DNA from: Podochytrium sp. JEL0797
Taxonomy: Eukaryota > Chytridiomycota > Chytridiomycetes > Chytridiales > Chytriomycetaceae
DNA length: 17,269 nt
NCBI GenBank assembly: GCA_027596195.1
Contig: JADGJG010000525.1
Location: 1-17,269, forward strand
Direction of reading: 5' to 3'
In this document: one piece after another, positions 1 through 10,067 of the stretch
Layout of the letters: each line of letters opens with the position of its first letter
Numbering within the stretch: the first letter of the stretch is position 1
The notes under the pieces: generated by a model
What the model was told of the DNA's origin: nothing
Database searches by the model: none
The model's input: the letters and a program-made list of their open reading frames with translations, nothing else
Position numbers and translations under genes: made by a program

Positions 1-80
<80 letters not shown>
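1..80. repeat. 80-nt homopolymer C run at the window edge
   Basis: The first 80 bases are all C. On the minus strand this is a G run, in the same frame as the 3' end of the kinase reading frame, so read literally it would encode polyglycine. A pure G run at the 3' end of a read or contig is the known signature of two-colour sequencing chemistry losing signal. I therefore think it is an artefact rather than genomic sequence. A real G-rich tract cannot be excluded from sequence alone. Confidence 0.9.
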
Positions 81-2293
81 ATGGATGGAGGTGTGGGCAT
101 GACTCGAGTGGTTTCGTTTTCGCTGCTGCTGCCACTGCTACTGCTAATGTCACGTGCATGTGCTGTTGGGGGGTCGAATGGGTTCGCAAAAGTGGCTACG
201 GCGGCGGGGGAAGGGGGAAATGGGCCGGGACCGAACCCGCGGTCGCCGCCGAATGCGGGGTGCATGTGAGGTCGGATTCCGTGCTGAAATGGGAATTGCT
301 GGAAGGCGCCGAAGGATTGTGAGAAGCCTGGGTGGTGGGCGCCGAATGATTGTTGGAATTCTGGATGAGTGCCGGGGGTGTGCGGGAAGGATGGGCGGAC
401 ACCGGGGCGCCCTGGAAATCCGGTTGGGAAAAAGGGATGTGGAGGGTGTGCTAGGGGATCAGGGAGTGGTCGTTGTTCGGAGAGGGTGTTGGATCCGCTG
501 CTGATGGGGACGGATGGAATTGATGCGCTGGCTGTGTCGATGGATTTGTAAATCGCGTCTGTGGCAGGTGCTGAGGTTGGTTTACTCGCGACTTGCGAGG
601 TTACGGCTTTAGGTGTCAATCGATCGGAATCATTCGACAAGCTCGGGGTGGTCGAGAGAGATTTGAGCGACGCAGAAATCATGGAGAAAGCAGGCCTTGA
701 TTGGGGATCGGCTGACCAGCAATTTTGCATGAGCGCAATCAACTTGGCGGAGGTGGTGGGATACTTTTCGGCTTCGGGAGCCTCGGGCCGAATGTTTTCG
801 TGGACCACGTGTTGATAAATCAGCGCATCGGGGGTATCGGTGAACGGAACATCACCATCAGTGATGATTTCATAAACGGTCATGGCGAACGCATAAATGT
901 CGATGTAGGGGGACAGCTTGGCTCCTTGAAGCCGCTCAGGGGCCATCCATCGCAAAGTACCACCAAACTGTACTGTTCCGGCCGCCGTTTTGGTTGTTGA
1001 GTAACGCTTGAGTGCCGCGAACCCAAAATCAGCAACACAACCTTTCCCGTATTCATCGACCTGTCAAAGCGAGAGTTAGAAAATCCGCTTTCATAAAAGA
1101 AAGTCAACGAACCAATATGTTGACGGCTTTGAGATCGCCGTGAGAGACTCCTCGGGCATGAAGATATTGCATTCCCATTGAAACCTCATAGAGCAGTTTA
1201 ATGCCATGCGGTTCAACAATCCCATACTCTTCATCGCAAAATTCCAGATATTGTAATGCGTGGCCTCGTTCCATAAATGGGGAGACCATAAACGGTCGTT
1301 CAGCCGTGGCGCATGCCCCAAGCAACGGGAGAATGTTGGGATGCCGAAGAGGAAACCACGTCCGCACTTCGCGATAGAAATCCTCCTTCAATTTCGCCGT
1401 CTCCAACCGAATATGTAGCCGTTTCACTGCCACCACCGTATGTCCCAACCACTTGGCCTTCAACACTTCTCCAAACCCGCCGCGCGATATCAGCGGGCCC
1501 ATTTCGAATTCCCATGAAGTGAGGACCCATTCAGGAGAGGATTCTCCGTGGGTCGGTCGTTTGTTGGAATTGGTTGCTCGTCGCAGAGACGCGAGGGCCT
1601 TGTCGAGAAATAGACGTTCAATGTTTCGTTCGAGGGCTTCATCGACGTGATCGGTAATGTGTTTTTGGAGGGCGTCGATGGCTTCGAGGTATTCCACTTG
1701 CTTGAGCTCGAGTGCGTTGAGGATCTGAAAAGCAATCAAAACATATTCGAAACACGGGATGTTCACGTACCTTGTAGTCATTGTCTACCAAATGCTGCAG
1801 AGTCCGATCCAGCTCCTCGGCATCCAACTTGCGGTCCAGAGCATCTTCTTCGGCGAAACCGGTGGATTCAATTTGGAGAGCGAGGCTGAAGTCTGTCACG
1901 AGCATGGCCTGTTCGAAGCTGAGTTCTTGAATGCGGGCTGTGATCAGGTCTCTGTTGACAAAGTTGTGCATGAACTGTGGTGGATTGGGAGTGAGTGAAA
2001 CGACGAAAACATACGACCGTGGTTACGTTTTCTTGACTTGTCTTGCGCACAAAGGCATCTGTCTCCTTCAGGAATTCAATCAGGGTTGTTGCTAGGAGAG
2101 CCAGGGCGGGCGGGATTGGCGGCGGTGCGGTTTGTGGGGCAGCGGCCTGGCAGTGGGCAGCGATGGCGTCCACAAGGGCCGTGCTGCGTGACACCAGGCG
2201 TCTTAGCGCACTCTGATTCTGGGCGGCAGCGGAAGTGGCCTCGGCGATTGAGGCGAGAAGCTCGTTGAGTTCCGCGAGGGAGGGGGGATCCAT
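81..2293 (-). CDS. TKL-like protein kinase, 3' end missing
   Basis: Four exons in the window: 2293-2015, 1974-1771, 1724-1113 and 1060 to the edge. The introns are 40, 46 and 52 nt, all GT-AG and phase 0. Residues 1-230 are mostly helical with no recognised domain. The kinase domain begins near residue 231. It has a glycine loop (SRGGFGEV), VAVK lysine near 262, alpha-C glutamate near 280, HGDLKAVN catalytic loop with Asp near 358, DFG Asp near 376, MAPE, and a CW...RP motif close to the domain end. HGD in place of HRD is common in fungal TKL kinases. From about residue 490 a low-complexity tail rich in Pro, Gly, Phe, His and Gln stays open to the C run, so the stop codon is not in the window. 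The start is the ATG at 2293, preceded by a divergent promoter. Kinase assignment is firm; substrate and pathway are unknown. Confidence 0.88.
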
Positions 2294-2424
2294 TTGGTTT
2301 TTGTTTTTGGCCCACGAATTCTGTGATATCTCTCTTCGTGGATGAGAATACGAAAAAGAGAGAGAGATAAGCAAAGAATATTGTGTGTATGGGAGAGTGC
2401 ATTACTTTCTTCGCCACACAAGTC
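2294..2424. promoter_or_regulatory. Divergent promoter between kinase and UBFD1 genes
   Basis: These 131 bases separate the start codons of two genes pointing away from each other, so they must carry both promoters and both 5' untranslated regions. There is a purine-rich GA stretch near 2350-2370 (a pyrimidine tract on the other strand). I see no clear TATA box. The role is inferred from gene order. Confidence 0.5.
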
Positions 2425-3444
2425 ATGCCAAAAATCAGTTCCAAAACAATGGGAGATCCCCTGTCGTTCCGCGTGGCCTTCAAACAACAGAACTTTGAGA
2501 TGCGGATGCAAGAAGACGAAACCGTTGCGGCCCTCAAGATGCGTCTCAGTGAGGAGACGGGCATTGACGTTGTTCTTCAGAAGGTGATTGTTGTGATGCG
2601 CAGCCCTTCTTGCTCACCGCATTCCTTCACAGCTGCTCTTCAAGGGAATGCTCAAGGACGACGCCACTCTCTCAGACTCCAAAATCACAAACGGTTCGCG
2701 CGTCATGCTGATGGCCTCCACTGCAAAGGTGTGTCTGCCTTCCCCACGACCTTACCCACACCCAACACCCCACACTCACCACCCCCACAGGACATTGCCC
2801 AAGTCGTCACTGCCCCTGCGACTGCCGCTGCCTCCGGCTCTGCCGCCGCAAACGAGGCTGCCGCCAAACAGTCCATTTTCACAGAAACAGAACACCAAAA
2901 GGTGGCCAAGCGCGGAAAGCCAGACTGGGAGCTTGAGAAGGGTACATCCACTCCCCGTCTTTCAATGCGTTGCTGTGTCCAATATTCCCACGCATTTCGA
3001 ATCCTAAATCGAGCCCCGACCCCTCAGGAATCACCACTGGACGCGCACCCCTCCCGTCCTTGGGCGTCTCGGTCGTGAACCAACGCGGCATGAAAACGCG
3101 TCTTTCTTTCCGAAACGAATCGCAGCAACTCCAGATCGCGACCGCAGGTCTTGCTTCCCTCTTGTCCGCCACCTCTGCGCAACCACCCTAATTCAAATTC
3201 CACAGAGAGAACCCAAAAAGTGTCATATTCCAGCGTGACCCGAATCCAGGCCGAAGACATGCCGTCCCCAGAAGGCGATGGATACTCTGCGATCGGAATG
3301 CAAGTTGGTCCGACTGAAAAATCGACTCTGTGGTTCTACTGGGTGCCGAAACAATACGTTGAGAATATCAAAGACGCGGTGATGGGGCAGTTTCCAGCCG
3401 CTCAGTATTTGTTGAATCAGATTTTGAATTCGTCGAATCCATAA
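2425..3444 (+). CDS. UBFD1: UBFD1-like ubiquitin-like domain protein
   Basis: Five exons: 2425-2583, 2633-2728, 2791-2941, 3028-3147 and 3206-3444, encoding about 254 aa. Introns are 49, 62, 86 and 58 nt with phases 0, 0, 1 and 1. The N-terminal 85 or so residues form a ubiquitin-like fold (FRVAFKQQNFEM ... LLFKGMLKDDATLSDSKI). An Ala-rich linker follows, then the conserved UBFD1 C-terminal region: a KVAKRGKP-like motif, an ERTQKV segment, then QVGPTEKS and FYWVPKQYVENIKDAV. In animals UBFD1 binds polyubiquitin and has been linked to NF-kB signalling; its fungal role is not established. ATG 2425 has G at -3. ATG 2449 has a stronger context (A at -3, G at +4) and may be the real start, shortening the protein by 8 residues. 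Confidence 0.9.
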
Positions 3445-4337
3445 CAGGAACCTGTATTTTTTGAAAGCGCGCGTGTTGAAATAAAATGAGGAAAAATCAA
3501 TGCAGTTTTGAAGGGTGAAAAATACTTGGTTTCGATCCAGTCCCCAAATTTGAGCGACCCAGTTCGCTTCGCAGCGCATTCGGGAGCGGCTAACAGATCC
3601 CACACGCGAATGGAACAGTCTTCACATATACACGCAGCTTCACAGTCAAGTATTGGGTTGAATGTGGATTTGTGCGTGTGGAACGAGAAGAGGGTCAGGG
3701 AGTTGGATTCTCGTTCGTGATTCGGAGAGAGGAATGAGCCAGCTCCATAAGTCCATCCTTATGCAGAATTAGGGTATTGAAAGAGTGGCGGGATACTTGT
3801 TTCTGAGCGCTCATTTGTGGTTCCTTCGACATTGAACGCATCTTCGCGAGGGAATCTCAGTTTGTTTCAAAATCCATCGAGGAAAGGACTTCACAAAGCT
3901 CATTGCCGTCAACAATCAATCACTTCCGGATATTCCACCTTGACATAAATTCGTCACGTTTCCCCGCGATGGGTCCTAATCATGTGGTGTTCCGAATATG
4001 CCTTCCTCATCCAGGCAGGGCAGCAGTTCGTCGCGTGAGATACCTTTGCTTTGGTATACCGATTCAAAGGGTTATTCGGAGTTCGGTCGAGCCTGGGTGG
4101 GCCTTGTTGCACAACTGTTTCCTCACCTCGTGCAATCATCGAATGGCCTCTGTTTCGCATCCTGACACAGCATCGGGCCGATTTGAATCTCCCGTATTCG
4201 CCACCGAGGTCTCACAGAGAGCGGTAAATCGTCCGGGTCGAAGCCGAGGTCATCAGGCCCCCAAGGAAATAACAAAACAAACACGCTCGCAGCGAAGCTT
4301 CGCGACACGGGGGCGATCCAGAGATGATTCAAAAGAT
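3417..4337 (-). CDS. Unassigned spliced gene with a WD40-like motif
   Basis: Tentative model. Minus-strand exons 4337-4127, 4092-4044, 3975-3939 and 3757-3417 join in frame through GT-AG introns of 34, 68 and 181 nt. The last exon holds one convincing WD40-like repeat: FHTHKSTF, a short strand, then ICEDCSIRVWDLL. Upstream exons read PRWRIREIQIGPML and NPLNRYTKAKDPSRG, which I do not recognise. No ATG was found. The first exon starts after a TTAG acceptor, so further exons may lie upstream; a 4651-4521 segment reading VLVVRLTDNSGGLHRVA is a candidate. The stop at 3417 lies inside the last UBFD1 exon, a 28 bp tail-to-tail overlap. Weak points are the 34-nt intron, the lack of a start, and a minus-strand AATAAA at 4357-4362. 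It may be a decaying gene. A chance assembly cannot be ruled out for the upstream exons. Confidence 0.33.
3480..3485 (+). terminator. AATAAA polyadenylation signal for UBFD1
   Basis: A canonical AATAAA lies 36 nt after the UBFD1 stop codon, at a normal distance for directing cleavage and polyadenylation of that transcript. Confidence 0.55.
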
Positions 4338-5345
4338 GCTAAGATTGAGAAATAAGGTTTATTCAACAGAAAGTGAAAAGAAATCCAAAAACTGTCAAAA
4401 AATAAAATAAATAAATAAAGAAGAGGGATGGGATCGGGGTTCGGATAGGGAAAACAAAAAGGTCTGGGATTGGTTTCGGAGAGGCGAAAAAGCCCCTCGT
4501 GCTCACAACGGACGCCGCGCTCAAAAAAACAAACGAGCGACTCGATGAAGGCCCCCAGAATTGTCCGTCAAACGCACAACCAGCACTCCGATCATTCGAG
4601 GAATCATTTCCTCGTGCGGTGTCGCCTCCTGGAGGCGCTCGCCAAGCAGAGCTGGAGTCGGGACAACGGGGGGAATGGTTCCAGAGTGAGCCGAATTTAT
4701 AGATTTTTTGGGCGGAGCCGAGCGAGCTCGCCAGCTAAGTGTTCGGACAAATCGGGTGTGGAAATCCAAAAATCCACACAAAAGCGTAAACGTACTTTAT
4801 ATTCGCTTCCAATCCCTTTTCGAGCGGCAAATTTCGAGTGCCTTGGCAAAATCGAGCGGGGCCTGTCGCGAGGGAGGACAACTGTCCCGCGCGGGGTTGC
4901 ATCGAGCTAAATCGAATAATAGACTCTATTCGTGCTAAAAGTTTTCATGGCCGTAGCAATAGCGAGGAAGGTGGAGGTATGGGTGTGACACGGTTCATGA
5001 TTCCCTTACGCGTTGTGTTTGTTGGGGGAAAAGCGCGCGGTGGAAGCCGTTGCAGCTGAGAAAAAGGTCTCATTCTATCCAATCAAGTGATTTTATAACG
5101 CGTCAAGTTGGTTAGTTGTTGATTTTGTGAAAAAGAAGAGCGTTTCGGAATTGTCAGAAATGTAAATCTTCGAGAAAAAAAGAGATGACTCAACTTCCAT
5201 TTGGCATCGGTTACAGTCTCCTTGGAGTCTCACGCGATCGCATCCAATCGCATGATATGGGGAGCATTCTAATTGTAACCCAGAATAAAGAAATTGAAAT
5301 CCATATTGGATTTTTTTTTGCTGACAATTCCGACCACACACGAAT
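4338..5345. other. About 1 kb with no convincing gene
   Basis: ORFs of up to 146 codons occur on both strands, but none shows a recognisable domain or a convincing ATG plus splice structure. A possible minus-strand exon at 4651-4521 could belong to the WD40-like gene. An A-rich stretch with repeated AAATAAA lies near 4400-4420, and an ATCCAATC (CCAAT-type) motif lies near 5078-5085. The last 200 bases are presumably the promoter of the helix-turn-helix gene that follows. I saw no tRNA or tandem repeat. Confidence 0.5.
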
Positions 5346-6170
5346 ATGCCTGCTTTCTCCATTGCCATTGAGAAACTCCGCCACGGGCACAACCTGCAGT
5401 TCAAACAGCGCATTGTGAAGGCTGTGGCCGACGTGGCTGATCTCCTCAAGGCGCAGTCACCCAGTCGCAGCGGTCGCGGGGCGGCCGCACTCGTCGCAAA
5501 CAACCAGGGGTTGAACGCGGCGATGGTGCGCAAATGGGTGGCTTCTTCCAACGCCATCACCGACGAGATCAAGCTGTGTGGCAAATCAGCCCTGCACTTT
5601 GGCTGGGGCAGGCGAATGCACGGTGGCGGAACAAATACAAAAACAAAACGAGCACCCACTCCACCTCCATTCACTCCCCTCTCCGAATCTCCCTTTGACT
5701 TGGACGGATCAACCGCACACCTCGAATTCAAACCCGAAATGCTGCAGTGCAGATTCCCTGCAGAGGAGCGAAAGTTGTTTGCGATCGTCGTGGACCAGCG
5801 AAACCACGGCTTGGCCGTCGTATACGACGATCTGCAACACTGGATGTACTCTCTCGTCAGGGAAGCACACGGGGACAATGTCAAATTCACTGCGTCGACA
5901 TCATGGGTGTATGGGTTCCTTAAAAGATACAACTTGGTGTCGAGGCAGGCAACAACAAGCAGGAAATGCGGATTGATCCTCAACAAGTCAACCCTCCTCC
6001 CTCTCCCTCCTCTCATTCCCATCCCAAAAAACAGAAATACCCAAAAAAATGTTAAAACTAATAAGAAGGTACGACGGCGAATACGTAGAATTTGTAGCGA
6101 GTTGAGGAAACATTAAAGCCCTTCTCAATTCCTTTTCCAGCGAAAAAAAAGACCTCCGGATCTTTTTTAA
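5346..6170 (+). CDS. Transposase-type double HTH protein without DDE domain
   Basis: A long open frame starts at ATG 5346. Residues 18-75 resemble a homeodomain-like transposase helix-turn-helix (FKQRIVKAV ... GRGAAALVANN ... MVRKWVAS). Residues 138-207 resemble a CENP-B/Tc5-type DNA-binding domain (AEERKLFAIVVDQ ... FTASTSWVYGFLKRYNL). A Pro-rich linker of about 55 residues lies between. Read straight through, the frame stops at 6116 (256 codons). A likely GT-AG intron at 6069-6140, with a pyrimidine tract before CAG, gives a basic tail ending KKRKKRPPDLF and a stop at 6168-6170, about 250 aa. Pogo/Tc5-like transposases continue into a DDE nuclease after these domains. Here there is no DDE region and no room for one before the gene at 6398. 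It is either a domesticated DNA-binding protein or an element that lost its 3' part. I found no terminal inverted repeats. Confidence 0.6.
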
Positions 6171-6397
6171 AGACAAAAAATCTATCTTTAATGGGTCGGG
6201 ATTGGTTGGGAGATTGCGGCGACGCGTTGGGGGGGGCCGGGGGAAAAAGATATTTGAGATTTTTTGGTCATTAAGGCGAACGTATACTGACCGTATACTG
6301 TACGAGGGTTTATATTTAATTTTTATTGATTAGTATTCCCGAAAGGGGAGGGAGATTGCTGGAGATTGGAGAGACAAATTTTCGCTCAATTTCCCCA
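6171..6397. promoter_or_regulatory. Intergenic region and likely promoter of the MBL gene
   Basis: This 227-base stretch holds a G-rich run near 6222-6241, a short AT-rich segment near 6310-6325 and a two-copy 11-bp repeat at 6281-6302. The promoter role is inferred from its position just before the ATG at 6398. Confidence 0.35.
6281..6302. repeat. Two-copy 11-bp tandem repeat (CGTATACTGNN)
   Basis: CGTATACTGAC is followed immediately by CGTATACTGTA. The shared nine bases contain the palindrome GTATAC. The repeat lies about 100 bp before the start of the metallo-beta-lactamase gene and could be a paired transcription-factor site or chance. Confidence 0.6.
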
Positions 6398-7709
6398 ATG
6401 CCCGCAGCAGGCCCCGTTGATCCACACAGCTTACCCTTCACCCCGCTCCCTCCGCCTCCCTCCGCCTCAGCAACCGTCAATGTATCCATCCTCCTCAACG
6501 GGAGGTTCACCTCGGACCCACGTGCCTTTGTGTTGGAAGACAAAACGAAAGTGTCTCAACCGAAACTGTTGGACTCGGAGTCGGTCGACTTTCCTGTCTT
6601 TTGCTTCCTGATTGAGAAGCAACTTGGGGGTGGGAGGAAGGAGCGGATTGTGTTTGATTTGGGCATTCGAAAGGTTTCACCACTTCCCCCCCTCGACTTT
6701 TTCCCCGACGGACGGCGGGTCGCCGACTTTTTTTTTCCCCGACTGTGATCCATTCAACTACATACTAACACACTCCCTCACGCCCAGGACACGCAAAACT
6801 TTAGTCCAGCCACGGCTTTCCATCTGCCCCACTTTCTCCCTCACCCCACGCATTCACCAGACGTGGTTGAATCCCTCGCACGCGGTGGCTTGACCCCATC
6901 CGATATTGACACCGTGATTCTGAGTCACAACCATTTCGATCATTGCGGCAACCCGTTCCTGTTTCCCGAGTCTACAAAGATGATTATCGGCGGGTTCGCG
7001 GATGCGGAGAGTGAACAGAAGTTGAGTGTCGAAAGGCGGGAGGAGGAGGAGGGAGATGGAGAGGGGGTGGTGAAACGGTTCGAGTGGAGGAAAGTGTTGA
7101 GTGAAGGTGGGATTGAGTGGGAGGCTGTGGGTGCGTTTGAGCGGGGGTGGGATTATTTTGGGGATGGGAGTTTTTGGTTGATTGATGCGCCTGGGGTATG
7201 TTTTTGTTGGCAGGGTTTGTTGAAGTCGGCTTCACTGACCAATGCAAAATGTTTAGCACTGTGTAGGTCATATTGCGGCATTGGCACGAACGACTGCATG
7301 TCCTCCGAGTTATGTTCTTTGCGCGGGTGATGCGGCCCATGCAAAGTGTTTGTACTGCCCTTGTCCACCCGCTGGCTCCTTTGACACGCGTTCACTCTGC
7401 GGCCAATTCACGGACTCCATGAAAACGCGAGACTTTCTCCCCAACGAACCCCTGTTCAGCATCCACGACGATTTGGACGAAGCGTACCGCACGATTGCGC
7501 GGATATCAAGAATGGACGCGGAGCCGAACGTGTTGGTTGTTCCGTCGCATGAAGTGGAGTTGGTTGGGGTTTTGGATTTGTTTCCGGGGAGTGCGAATGG
7601 GTGGATGGGGAAGGGGTGGAAGGGGGAGGCGAGGCGGAGGCTTGAGACGGGGGAGGGGGAGATGAAGGTGGAGGTTGGTGAAATCACGGGACTTGGGATA
7701 TGTTTATAA
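6398..7709 (+). CDS. Metallo-beta-lactamase-fold hydrolase, lactonase-like
   Basis: Three exons: 6398-6673, 6788-7195 and 7257-7709, encoding 378 aa. Introns are 114 and 61 nt, phase 0; the first contains an ACTAAC branch-point match. The zinc-site motif SHNHFDHCG places ligands at His139, His141, Asp143 and His144. The second intron must use the TTTAG acceptor at 7256, because this restores DAPGHCVGH (His233). Asp253 (CAGDAAH) and His326 (VPSHEVEL) complete the usual metal set. The pattern matches AHL-lactonase-like and fungal MBL hydrolases, which cleave lactones or esters; the substrate here is unknown. No signal peptide is evident, so it is probably cytosolic. The ATG at 6398 is the first in-frame ATG, though its context is weak (C at -3). 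Extra Gly/Glu-rich segments at the end of exon 3 look lineage-specific. Confidence 0.87.
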
Positions 7710-7857
7710 ACGGACATCCTCTCTTTCGTTTATTGGTTTCTCAACAGAAATGGAGATGGAAAGCCAGAAAACGTGTCTCTTCGGTGGATTCGCCCGTGCC
7801 TCCCTTCCGATCGAAAGCCGCGCCACTTTCGCAAAACAACAAAAAAACAACCCCGAA

Positions 7858-10067
7858 ATGGCCCCCCCTCCAGACACCGACACCAACGCCCTCCTCGCAC
7901 AGCTCGTCTCGCTCGTCTCTGCGCTCAAGACAGACCAAGGCGTGCTGTCCTCGAAGGTAACACACTTCTTTAGTAATTCAAAGTGCTGGGCTGAGACACT
8001 TTGACAGGTCGAGGCGAACCAGCGCGCAAACACTTCGGCACTGGCTGCGCTGCAGCAGCAGGTCGCTGAGGTCGTGCTGCCCCAGCTGAGTGCTGAAAGC
8101 ATTGCGGCTTCGCCGAGCAAGGCCTTCACGGTGCACAAATACGGTGCGTATTTATTTATTTTATTTTAAATCCAACAGCTAATTACTAATTCAATTAAAA
8201 GACTCCCGCGAACACGACGAGGATTCCGACGACGTCGAATCGGTCGTTTCGCCGCGCAAAAAGGGCAGCGTGGCCGCGTCGCCCCTTTTGCTTCCCACGG
8301 CCGCGTCGCCCGCCCAAAAGAGCGCCACAATGTTCAAGAAACAATCAAGCATTTACACGGACAGAATCATCCTCACTACCTGTATGTCCTTGTTTTGTTT
8401 GAATGTTTCCTTTTTTTCCCCTTTGTTTTGATACCCCTTCCCCCCTGTTAGACCCTGGTCAAGCTGGCGTCAAACCAATGACCATGAACTGGTAACCATC
8501 TCTTTGAATTCCCCTTCTCTCCCTTCTCCATCAAATCTCCTAACACTCTGGTCAAAAAAGGGGTGCCTCCAACCCCCACAACCGTGGCCCCATCATCTGT
8601 TCCCGCATCCCCTCCTCCCTCAAACTCCGCAACGCCATCGGCGCCCACGGCGGCGCCTACAGCATCTACCGCGCCCTCGCAATCGCGATCCACGAGCTCG
8701 ACCCAACACACATCCCGAACCTCCACAACACGGAACCCGTGTGCAAAATCGGCCCGCACCCTTCCTGGGGGGACCCTGAGAAGATTGTGTCGATTGACCC
8801 GTGGGGACATGTTGTGTTGGATGTGTTTGGGGAGGAGTTGAAGAAGGGGGTTGATGTGCGTCCTACGATTGCGGTCACGAAGGCGCATATGAAGTTGTTG
8901 GAGGTGGAGGAGTTGGTGAAGGCGGGGAAGTTGAAGGTCGATGGGAAGGTGGTTGTGAATGCGCAGGGAGACTTGATGGTATGTTGTTTTTGTGTTGGCC
9001 AGCCTTTCGCAGCGGGCTCACAAACCCCTCTCCCCCCAAAAAACAAACAAAAAAACAGGTCACAAAAGGAGCCGCCGAACCAGTCTGGTACCTCCCCGGT
9101 ATCGCCAAACGCTTTGACGTGGACGAAACGATTCTCCGCAGAGCCTTGTTGTAAGTGCCCACCCCCCGTCACCTCTATTCCTTCAACCAATTTCCCACCC
9201 CCCTTTTTTCTTCTTCACCAGCGAAGACACAGGCGGCATGTACCCCGAACTCATCACCCGCCCGGACCTCAAAGTCTTCCTCCCGCCCATCGGCGGCCTC
9301 TCCATCTACATCATGGGCAACCCGGACCACCTGTCCGACCCCACGAAAACCCTGACCCTCCGCGTGCACGACGAATGCAACGGGTCCGATGTCTTCGGGT
9401 CCGACATTTGCACGTGTCGCCCGTACCTCATTTTCGGGATCGAAGAAGCCGTCAAGACGGCGCAACAAGGGGGTGTGGGGTTGATTGTGTATTTCCGTAA
9501 GGAAGGGCGTGCGTTGGGAGAGGTGACCAAGTATTTGGTGTATAATGCGAGAAAGAGGGCGGAAGGGGGGGATACGGCCAAGGAGTACTTTTTGAGAACG
9601 GAGAATATTGCGGGGGTCAAGGATATGCGGTTCCAGGCGACGATGCCGGATGTGTTGCATTGGTTGGGGATTCAAAAGATTGATCGGATGATTAGTATGA
9701 GTAATATGGTGAGTTGGGGGGTTTTTTTGTTTTGTTTTCGTTCTGTGTGTGGGGGAGTCTCTCGTGTTTGTGTGCCGGACGGATTGTATTAATAATCTCT
9801 TTCTTTTCCCTTAAATTCCAGAAATACGACGCAATCGTTGGCTCCGGGATTCCCATCCTCGAACGCGTGCCGATCCCCGCCGACATGTTGCCGCCCGATT
9901 CGCAAGTTGAGATTGACGCCAAAGTGGCCTCGGGATATTTCAGTCACACGCCGGCTCCCAAGGATTTGGCCACGACCAAGGGGAGAACTTGGTGAGTTTT
10001 TTTTTTTTTTTTTTTTCCCCCCTGTTTTTTTAACTTAATTTCTTTCAGGGATGATGTTCTCCACTAG
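7858..10067 (+). CDS. URC1: URC1-like GTP cyclohydrolase II homologue
   Basis: Nine exons: 7858-7956, 8008-8143, 8202-8381, 8452-8491, 8561-8978, 9059-9150, 9222-9708, 9822-9991 and 10049-10067, encoding 513 aa. All junctions are GT-AG and restore a conserved frame. From about residue 104 (RIILTTYPGQAG) it matches the URC1 family of the fungal uracil catabolic (URC) route, which is related to GTP cyclohydrolase II (RibA). The zinc triad is Cys341, Cys352 and Cys354 (HDECNGSDVFGSDICTCR), with the same spacing as RibA. The catalytic-loop equivalent is KEGRALGE, with Arg385. The family is known for uracil degradation in Lachancea kluyveri; the exact reaction is not settled. Residues 1-103 are an extra region: a Leu/Gln-rich possible coiled coil, then an acidic and Ser-Pro-rich stretch. 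An in-frame ATG at 7750 could add 36 residues. Confidence 0.9.
9992..10048 (+). other. Last URC1 intron with long poly-T tract
   Basis: This 57-nt intron begins GTGAG and runs into about 20 consecutive T residues, then C, and ends TTTCAG. A TTAAC branch-like motif lies between. Without this splice the frame would stop at TGA immediately after the donor; with it the protein ends RTWDDVLH. Homopolymer length here may be unreliable. Confidence 0.75.

Noticed and set aside
4357..4362. Minus-strand AATAAA
   Set aside because: It could be a polyadenylation signal, but no supported minus-strand gene ends just upstream of it, so it is not listed as a terminator.
4470..4910. 146-codon plus-strand ORF
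   Set aside because: Its composition is basic and Ser-rich with no domain, and it starts without a convincing ATG; probably chance.
5093..6022. 309-codon minus-strand ORF
   Set aside because: It overlaps the plus-strand frame that carries two recognisable helix-turn-helix domains and itself shows no known domain, so it is an antisense shadow.
6143..6168. A-run/T-run hairpin resembling a terminator
   Set aside because: It is imperfect and falls inside the likely last exon of the helix-turn-helix gene, so the A and T runs are better explained as Lys- and Phe-coding sequence.
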